A DNA stretch of 11,535 nt from an uncultured Pseudomonadota bacterium. Its GTDB lineage: Bacteria > Pseudomonadota > Gammaproteobacteria > Burkholderiales > SG8-39. The stretch covers positions 1 through 11,535 of the forward strand of contig CAITSH010000523.1 of assembly GCA_903895005.1 (NCBI GenBank). The letters are read 5' to 3'. The notes under the pieces are model-generated. The model worked only from the letters and a program-made list of their open reading frames with translations. It ran no database searches and had not been told where the DNA came from. The position numbers were made by a program, and so were the translations under genes. Below are positions 6,887 to 11,535 of this stretch, piece by piece. The first letter of the stretch is position 1; every line of letters begins with the position of its first letter.

Positions 6887-7857
6887 TGGCACACGCAACG
6901 GACAATCCCAACAACTACAAGGCGGCCATCCGCCGCGCGCTGATAGACGGCATGACCGAGCAGCCGAAGAGTTTCATCCTGGGCCAGGATATCGGCGTCT
7001 TCAGCATCCTCGGCGTGACCGAGGGCCTGATCGACCGCTTCGGCGCCGAGCGCATACGCGATTGCCCGATCAGCGAAAGCGCGATGGTGGGCATCGCGGT
7101 TGGCGCGGCGATGAAGGGCTGGGTGGGCATGCTGGAAATCGCCTACTCGGACATCACAGCGGTGGCCTTCTCGTCCATCGTGCACTCGGCGGCCAAGATG
7201 CGTTATGCCACCGGCGGGCAACTGCCTTGTCCTGTGATCATTCGCGCGCCGATACTGCGCTGGTCGCGCCATGGGCCCATGGGCACGGAGGTGACCGCAT
7301 CGTGGTACTGCAATGTGCCCGAGCTTGCCATCGCTATGCCGGCGACGCCGTCGGAGGCCTACTGGCAGTTGCGTGCCGCGTTCAAGCGCAATGTGCCCAC
7401 GCTGTACCTGGAAGACCGCGCGCTGTTTGCCGAGGAGGGCGACATCGGCGAAGCCTATGACGTGGAAAAGGCGCGCGTGCTGCGGCCGGGCAAGGACATC
7501 ACGCTGGTGGCGGCCGGCCGCGCGGCCAAGTTGGCGACCGATGCGGCGGCCGAACTCGCCGTTGAGGGCATTTCCGCCGAAGTACTCAGCCTGGGCCATG
7601 TCAAACCATTCGACCGCGGGGGCTTGTTCGCCGCAGTTAAAAAAACCCGGCGCGCGCTGGTGATACAGGATGAACCGCCTTTTGGCGGCTACGGCGCCAT
7701 TGCCATGGCGGCGCTGGCCGAGCTCCCCAACGGCACACTTGCGCGCGCGCCCAGGCTGTTATGCCGCGCTGATACGTTTTTGCCGCACATCCTCGAAGAA
7801 GACCACCTGCCCACCGCGGCGGCGGTCAGCCGCGAGGTGCGCAGCCTAATGCAATGA
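6886..7857 (+). CDS. 2-oxo acid dehydrogenase E1 beta subunit (transketolase-like)
   Basis: This is the beta half of the E1 heterotetramer, 323 residues, which completes the thiamine-diphosphate site at the alpha-beta interface. RDCPISESAMVGIAVGAAMKG (spanning 58-78) contains E64, the counterpart of the glutamate that activates the aminopyrimidine ring. SAAKMRYATGG (101-111) and the H129 region SRHGPMG correspond to the family's AAKMRY and QHSQ segments. The C-terminal transketolase domain has GRAAKLA and LSLGHVKPFD (235-244). Translation is coupled to E1 alpha (TAATG) and also has GGGGA seven bases upstream. No E2 acyltransferase or E3 lipoamide dehydrogenase follows, so either the partners are encoded elsewhere or this E1 works without them. 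Confidence 0.9.
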   Translation: MAHATDNPNNYKAAIRRALIDGMTEQPKSFILGQDIGVFSILGVTEGLIDRFGAERIRDCPISESAMVGIAVGAAMKGWVGMLEIAYSDITAVAFSSIVHSAAKMRYATGGQLPCPVIIRAPILRWSRHGPMGTEVTASWYCNVPELAIAMPATPSEAYWQLRAAFKRNVPTLYLEDRALFAEEGDIGEAYDVEKARVLRPGKDITLVAAGRAAKLATDAAAELAVEGISAEVLSLGHVKPFDRGGLFAAVKKTRRALVIQDEPPFGGYGAIAMAALAELPNGTLARAPRLLCRADTFLPHILEEDHLPTAAAVSREVRSLMQ

Positions 7858-7877
7858 GAGCAATGAGTGCAAAGAGC

Positions 7878-7884
7878 AGGAGGG
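7878..7884 (+). promoter_or_regulatory. Ribosome binding site deciding the Bug receptor start
   Basis: AGGAGGG sits seven bases before ATG 7892 but only one base before ATG 7886. This spacing favours 7892, giving a protein that starts MSKRIARF. Confidence 0.75.
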
Positions 7885-7891
7885 CATGGTG

Positions 7892-8872
7892 ATGAGCAAG
7901 CGCATTGCACGATTCGCCGCCGCGCTGGTGTTACCGCTGCTGCTGGTGGCGGGCATGGCGGCTGCACAAGACTATCCGACACGGCCGCTGCGCATTGTCA
8001 TCGGCTATGCGCCGGGAGGACTCGGTGATTTGCTCGCGCGCATGCTCGCTGACAAGCTCGCGCCGCGGTTGGGCCAGGCGGTGGTTGTGGAAAACCGCGT
8101 TGGCTCGGGCGGCACCATTGCCGCCGAGCTGGTGGCCAAGGCCGCGCCCGACGGTTACACCCTGCTGCAGGGCACGGCCGCGGAAACCACTTACGCACCC
8201 AGTACCGTGGGTGCGCGACTGCCCTACGACCCGGCACGCGACCTCGCGCCCATCACCATGCTCAATGGCGCGCAAATGGTGCTGGTGGTGCATCCGTCAA
8301 CCGGCTTCACTTCGGTGAAGGACCTCGTTGATTACGCCAAGGCCAACCCGGGCAAGCTCAACTACGCCTCCTTCGGCAACGGCAGTTCATCGCACTTCGC
8401 CGCCGAATTGTTCAAGGGCGTCGCCGGCCTGGACATGGTGCATATTCCCTACAAGGGCAGCGGCCCGGCGGTGCAGGAAACCATGGCCGGACGGGTGCAG
8501 ATCCTGTTCGATACTGTCGCCTCGTCGGCACAGCATGTGCGCGCCAGCCGGCTGGTGGCCCTGGCGGTGACCGGCAACACGCGGGCGGCCTTCCTTCCGC
8601 AAGTGCCCTTGTTCAAGGAAGCCGGCTATCCCGCGGTGGAATTGCAGCCTTGGGCTGGGTTGTTTGCGCCGGCCGGAACGCCGCCCGCTATCATCCAGCG
8701 CCTCAACCGCGAAGTGCGCGATGTCTTGCTGCTGCCCGAGATCAGTGACAAGCTCAAGGCGCTTGGAGCGGGGCCGACGCCGGGCACGCCGGAGGAGCTG
8801 GGCGCCCATGTCAGGGCCGAGATTGCGCGCGTCAGCCGCGTGGTAGATGGCGCGAAGCTTAAGTTCGACTAG
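7892..8872 (+). CDS. Tripartite tricarboxylate transporter (Bug family) substrate-binding protein
   Basis: A periplasmic receptor that captures a carboxylated solute, usually for a TctA/TctB-type permease, or acts as a sensor. It has 326 residues. The signal peptide (about 1-25) ends AAA before QDYPTRPLRIVIGYAPGG, the standard start of mature Bug proteins; the conserved Asp is in GGLGDLLAR. VVVENRVGSGGTIAAELVAK, APDGYTLL, PYDPARDLAPI and IPYKGSGPAVQ are all family hallmarks. It begins 34 bases after E1 beta on the same strand with a strong Shine-Dalgarno, so it probably shares the operon and may bind the substrate of the E1 enzyme or its precursor. No permease gene accompanies it. It ends 15 bases from the end of the opposing EamA gene. 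Confidence 0.93.
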   Translation: MSKRIARFAAALVLPLLLVAGMAAAQDYPTRPLRIVIGYAPGGLGDLLARMLADKLAPRLGQAVVVENRVGSGGTIAAELVAKAAPDGYTLLQGTAAETTYAPSTVGARLPYDPARDLAPITMLNGAQMVLVVHPSTGFTSVKDLVDYAKANPGKLNYASFGNGSSSHFAAELFKGVAGLDMVHIPYKGSGPAVQETMAGRVQILFDTVASSAQHVRASRLVALAVTGNTRAAFLPQVPLFKEAGYPAVELQPWAGLFAPAGTPPAIIQRLNREVRDVLLLPEISDKLKALGAGPTPGTPEELGAHVRAEIARVSRVVDGAKLKFD

Positions 8873-8887
8873 TTTCCAGCCGGTTTT

Positions 8888-9784
8888 TCAACTGCCGCGC
8901 TTGGCGAGATAAATCCCCAGCAGCACCACGCATCCGCCGGCCATTTGCACCGGCCCCATGCTCTCGCCCAGCAGCACCCACGCGTAGATCGCCGCCAACA
9001 CCGGTTGCAGCAGCAGGCTCACCGACGAAAACGAAGCGGGCAGGTGGGCGAATCCGTAAGCGATCAGGCTCTGGCCAGCCACGTGCGGAATCAGCGCCAG
9101 TCCGGCCAGGATCAGCCAGCCATGCGTGCTTTGGGGCATCAAAACGTCCGCGGTGAGCAGCGCGTAGGGCAGCAGCACGAAGGCGGCTACGCTGGTGTTG
9201 ACCGCCATGATGCGCGAGGTCGATGCGCGGCCGGTGGCCGACTTGAGCGCAAGGAAGTAGCTGGCGTAAAACACCGCCGTCAGCACGCCCAGCGCGTCAC
9301 CGAGCAACGCCTTGTCGTTGCCGCCGAAGTTGGGGCCGATCAGCAGTGCGCCGCCGGCAAGGGTCAAGCACAACGCAACCAGAAAAAGGCGCGACACCCT
9401 TTGCCGGAACAGCAGCCAGGCACCGAGTGTGACGAACAGCGGCGCAAAGTTCGCTTCCAGCGTGGAGTTGGCCACGGACGTGTAGCGGATGGACACATGC
9501 CAGACGGCCAGGTCGCCGGCGAAAAAAAGCCCGGCAAGGATCAGGATTTTCCAGGGCATGTGCCCGCCGTGCGCCGCGCGCGCCGCGGTATTGCGTTCGG
9601 CGGCGAACACCCAGAACCACAAGGGTGCAATGGAAAGGGCGACGCGCCAGAATGCGCTGGCGGTCGGGCTGGTGTCCGACAGGCGCACGAATATCGGCGC
9701 GAATGCGATTGCCGCGGCCCCCAGCAGCAAGGCCGCGATGGCGAGGGATTTTTGTGAAGCGCCGGCCTTGTCGGCCGGGGTCAT
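8888..9784 (-). CDS. EamA/DMT-family inner-membrane transporter
   Basis: A 298-residue polytopic membrane protein of the drug/metabolite transporter superfamily, made of two EamA repeats (about 14-150 and 160-295) with around ten membrane segments. Typical elements are FWRVALSIAPLWFW in the first repeat, YTSVANSTLEANFAPLFV (101-118), and LLQPVLAAIYAWVLLGE (258-274) near the end. Such proteins usually export amino acids or other metabolites; the substrate here is unknown. The ATG at 9784-9782 overlaps the trhO stop as ATGA, so translation is probably coupled. The frame stays open upstream to 10087, but that part lies inside trhO in another frame and is not membrane-like. Confidence 0.92.
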   Translation of the reverse strand: MTPADKAGASQKSLAIAALLLGAAAIAFAPIFVRLSDTSPTASAFWRVALSIAPLWFWVFAAERNTAARAAHGGHMPWKILILAGLFFAGDLAVWHVSIRYTSVANSTLEANFAPLFVTLGAWLLFRQRVSRLFLVALCLTLAGGALLIGPNFGGNDKALLGDALGVLTAVFYASYFLALKSATGRASTSRIMAVNTSVAAFVLLPYALLTADVLMPQSTHGWLILAGLALIPHVAGQSLIAYGFAHLPASFSSVSLLLQPVLAAIYAWVLLGESMGPVQMAGGCVVLLGIYLAKRGS

Positions 9785-10608
9785 GCCGCGAGCCGGCTTG
9801 ATTTGGTCTTGCAGTGCGGGCAGGACGCACCCAGCACGTAGTCGGCCGAGCGTTGTTCCTCCGGCAGCACCACCGCCTGGCAGGCGTAGCACTGTGTCGT
9901 GCCGGTCTCCTTGAGGTCGGAGCCGAGCGCGACGCGCTTGTCGAACACGAAGCACTCGCCCTGCCAGTGCGCGCCGCCGCAGTCCTCGAAGTACTTGAGA
10001 ATGCCGCCGTCGAGCTGGTAGACATTGTCGAGGCCGTTGGCGATGAGCAGCGGCGCGGCTTTTTCGCACCGTATGCCACCGGTGCAAAAGGTCACCACGG
10101 TTTTGCCCTTGAGTTCGAGCGCCGCCACCGCGGCGGGAAAATCCCCGAACGACGCGAGCTTGAGGTCGACCGCCTTGTCAAAGGTACCCAGGCCCACTTC
10201 AAAATCGTTGCGCGTGTCGAGCATCACCACCTCGCGGCCCTCGTCCAGCCAGGCCTTGAGGGTGGCCGGCGCAAGGCGCGGGGCCGGCATCGCCGCCGGG
10301 TTGATGTCCGGGCGCTTCATGGTGATGATCTCGCGCTTGATCTTCACCAGCATGCGGTTGAAAGGCTGCTCGGTCGACAGGCTTTTTTTCACCGGCATGC
10401 CTGCAAAGCGCGGGTCGGCGAGCAGCGCATCAACAAAGGCTTCGAGCTTGCCTGGCAGGCCGGCGAGAAACAGGTTGATGCCCTCGGGCGCAATCAGGAT
10501 GGTGCCCTTGAGTCCGGCGGCGACCGCGCGCTCACGCAGGCTCACGCGAAGCCCGGGCAGGTCTGCGAGCTGGGTGAACTTGTAGGCGGCGACGTTAAGG
10601 ACGTTCAT
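9781..10608 (-). CDS. trhO: tRNA uridine(34) hydroxylase TrhO (rhodanese-domain protein, YceA)
   Basis: TrhO hydroxylates wobble uridine 34 of certain tRNAs using oxygen, the first step to 5-methoxyuridine or 5-carboxymethoxyuridine. The 275-residue protein has the YceA-type N-terminal domain with GLKGTILIAPEGIN (32-45), the link KREIITM (91-97), and a rhodanese domain (about 115-215) with active Cys175 in FCTGGIRCEK. A C-terminal metal-binding-like cluster has C240, C243, C263 and C266 (CYAC and CPHC). The ATG at 10608-10606 has no Shine-Dalgarno; a TATAAT lies just upstream, suggesting a leaderless message. It is the first gene of a two-gene unit with the EamA transporter. Confidence 0.93.
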   Translation of the reverse strand: MNVLNVAAYKFTQLADLPGLRVSLRERAVAAGLKGTILIAPEGINLFLAGLPGKLEAFVDALLADPRFAGMPVKKSLSTEQPFNRMLVKIKREIITMKRPDINPAAMPAPRLAPATLKAWLDEGREVVMLDTRNDFEVGLGTFDKAVDLKLASFGDFPAAVAALELKGKTVVTFCTGGIRCEKAAPLLIANGLDNVYQLDGGILKYFEDCGGAHWQGECFVFDKRVALGSDLKETGTTQCYACQAVVLPEEQRSADYVLGASCPHCKTKSSRLAA

Positions 10609-10618
10609 GGCGGCGCGA

Positions 10619-10624
10619 ATTATA
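10619..10624 (-). promoter_or_regulatory. Perfect -10 box (TATAAT) close to the trhO start
   Basis: On the minus strand TATAAT ends ten bases before the trhO ATG. Normal spacing would start the RNA about three to five bases before the ATG, leaving no room for a Shine-Dalgarno sequence. No good -35 hexamer is present at 16-18 bases. Confidence 0.5.
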
Positions 10625-10679
10625 CCGCCCGGGTACGTTGACCGCGGCTTAGGGAGATGGCTGCCGCGATGGCTGAGCG

Positions 10680-11237
10680 ATGGTGGCGCGCATGATCGCG
10701 GCTATGATGGCGGCCATCATGCTTGCAAGACGGGTACAAAGTTTTTCCTATGTCGCAGACGCCGATGCGACGGCGCTGATCCTGGGCAGCATGCCGGGCG
10801 TGGCCTCGCTCACGGCGGGGCGCTATTACGCCCATCCGCGCAATATGTTCTGGCCCATCATGGGCGGCTTGATCGGCGCCGGGCCGGAGCTGGCTTATGC
10901 CGAACGCTTGGCGCGGCTCAAGGCGCACGGCATCGCCTTGTGGGATGTCCTCGAATCCTGCGTACGAGCGGGGAGCCTCGACGCCAACATCGACGAGGGG
11001 ACGCTGGTGCCCAACGATTTTGCGGCGTTTTTCAAAAAGCACCAGCACATCAACCGGGTGTTTTTCAACGGTGCCAAGGCTGAGCAAAGTTTCCGGCGTC
11101 ATGCAATGCCGCATCTGGCCTTGGCGCAGGGCAGGGGCCTGCACTACACGCGCCTGCCCTCAACCAGTCCGGCGCACGCCGCACGGTCGTTGGCGCAGAA
11201 ACGCGCGGCCTGGCGCGTGCTGCTGGAGGAGGCCTGA
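10680..11237 (+). CDS. Hypoxanthine-DNA glycosylase (DNA-deoxyinosine glycosylase, UDG superfamily family 6)
   Basis: This enzyme removes hypoxanthine, the product of adenine deamination, from DNA to begin base excision repair. Family motifs, numbered from ATG 10680: ALILGSMPGVASL (32-44), RYYAHPRNMFWPIMG (48-62), FFNGAKAE (128-135) and RLPSTSPAHA (158-167). They match the short UDG-fold proteins annotated as DNA-deoxyinosine glycosylase rather than Ung or Mug. The full frame gives 185 residues; ATG 10719 would give 172, closer to the family, and the intervening residues are a Met/Ala-rich run. No candidate start has a clear Shine-Dalgarno, so the start is uncertain. It is divergent from trhO, with 71 bases between starts. 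Confidence 0.87.
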   Translation: MVARMIAAMMAAIMLARRVQSFSYVADADATALILGSMPGVASLTAGRYYAHPRNMFWPIMGGLIGAGPELAYAERLARLKAHGIALWDVLESCVRAGSLDANIDEGTLVPNDFAAFFKKHQHINRVFFNGAKAEQSFRRHAMPHLALAQGRGLHYTRLPSTSPAHAARSLAQKRAAWRVLLEEA

Positions 11238-11299
11238 TCCCGGCGGACATGCGACGGGTTTGGGGCGGGACCGTGCTGCGTGTGAATAAAGTCATTTTC

Positions 11300-11319
11300 C
11301 CGGCATGATTTGATGCCGG
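11300..11319 (+). repeat. Hairpin CCGGCAT / ATGCCGG
   Basis: Seven perfectly paired bases enclose a 6-base loop, 63 bases after the hypoxanthine glycosylase stop. Neither side shows a U-tract on the proper strand, so it is not a standard terminator, though it may protect or end the message. Confidence 0.6.
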
Positions 11320-11360
11320 ACCGGCTAAAAATTTCCCCCGGCTGCTCCCCTAGTAAGTGG

Positions 11361-11391
11361 CTGGAAACCCGCGACTGGCGCGGCTTTCCAG
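11361..11391. repeat. Long hairpin beside the IS30 end
   Basis: CTGGAAACCCGCG (11361-11373) pairs with CGCGGCTTTCCAG (11379-11391): 12 of 13 positions match around a 5-base loop, and flanking G-T and G-C pairs can lengthen the stem. It lies 14 bases past the transposase stop. It could be a terminator-like structure, part of the element's end, or the target of insertion. The rest of 11238-11404 holds no gene I can see. Confidence 0.65.
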
Positions 11392-11404
11392 TCGATGTGC
11401 GAAT

Positions 11405-11535
11405 TTAAGTTCGAAGCGCAATGGGTATGGGCTTGAGGCCGAAGAGTACCTCGTGCGGGGTCAGGTAGCCAAGACACTTGCGTGGTCGTTGGTTTAGCTG
11501 GTCTGCAATCGATCGGAGTTTGGCTTCGGTTAGCC
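11405..11535 (-). CDS. IS30-family transposase, C-terminal end (cut by the window edge)
   Basis: Only the last 43 residues are visible, read on the minus strand to the TAA at 11407-11405. They contain LNQRPRKCLGYLTPHEVLFG, which matches the IS30-family end of the catalytic core (usual form N.RPRK.L...TP.E), and finish in IALRT, a common ending for this family. The catalytic DDE residues lie beyond the window, so an intact element cannot be told from a remnant. The terminal inverted repeat should lie near 11395-11420 but was not resolved. Confidence 0.87.
   Translation of the reverse strand, partial: LTEAKLRSIADQLNQRPRKCLGYLTPHEVLFGLKPIPIALRT

Noticed and set aside
5135..6898. Minus-strand 587-codon open frame across the TPS-like and E1 alpha genes
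   Set aside because: High GC leaves long antisense frames open. The product is Arg/His/Gly-rich without motifs, and it spans two well-supported plus-strand genes and an intergenic gap.
6682..7599. Minus-strand 305-codon open frame opposite E1 beta
   Set aside because: Antisense shadow with biased composition; E1 beta motifs on the plus strand are unambiguous.
8873..8887. Shared terminator between the convergent Bug and EamA genes
   Set aside because: Only 15 bases separate the genes and no stem-loop could be formed there.
10657..10695. Twelve-codon frame overlapping a possible glycosylase start by ATGA
   Set aside because: Too short and made of ATGGC-type low-complexity sequence; chance is likely.

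Overview
The window looks like chromosomal DNA of a high-GC betaproteobacterium, most likely of the order Burkholderiales. The basis is the cluster hda, HAD-IB phosphatase, pcnB, folK lying divergent from purM, together with a Bug-type solute receptor, a hallmark expansion of that group. This placement rests on gene content and protein resemblance judged by eye; no search was run.

Left part (1-3271): a minus-strand housekeeping block, transcribed right to left. It holds hda (replication initiation control), a HAD-IB phosphatase, pcnB (RNA polyadenylation) and the first 42 codons of folK (folate synthesis), which start on a GTGA overlap with the pcnB stop. A 310-base divergent region separates hda from purM. 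It contains a candidate 57-codon reading frame with a clear Shine-Dalgarno sequence, and its stop codon overlaps the TTG start of purM.

Middle part (3268-8872): plus strand. purM (purine synthesis) is followed by an orphan secreted-type protein with a filamentous-haemagglutinin N-terminal region and no beta-helix passenger; its tail carries two 22-residue repeats. Next is a tight three-gene unit: E1 alpha and E1 beta of a thiamine-diphosphate 2-oxo acid dehydrogenase (stop and start overlap in TAATG) and a periplasmic Bug receptor. No E2, E3, or TctA/TctB membrane partner lies in the window. The likely role is uptake and breakdown of a carboxylate or 2-oxo acid, but the substrate is unknown.

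Right part (8888-11535): a minus-strand pair, trhO (tRNA U34 hydroxylation) and an EamA-family exporter joined by an ATGA overlap, lies tail to tail with the Bug gene. trhO has a perfect TATAAT ten bases before its ATG, which suggests a leaderless transcript. Divergent from it is a family-6 uracil-DNA-glycosylase-type hypoxanthine-DNA glycosylase. The window ends in the C-terminal end of an IS30-family transposase (minus strand), preceded on the plus-strand side by two strong hairpins.

No tRNA, rRNA, CRISPR array or prophage was seen. No clearly new multi-gene system is evident. The best candidates for novelty are the purM leader ORF, the compact TPS-like protein, and the E1 pair whose alpha subunit lacks the usual loop histidine.
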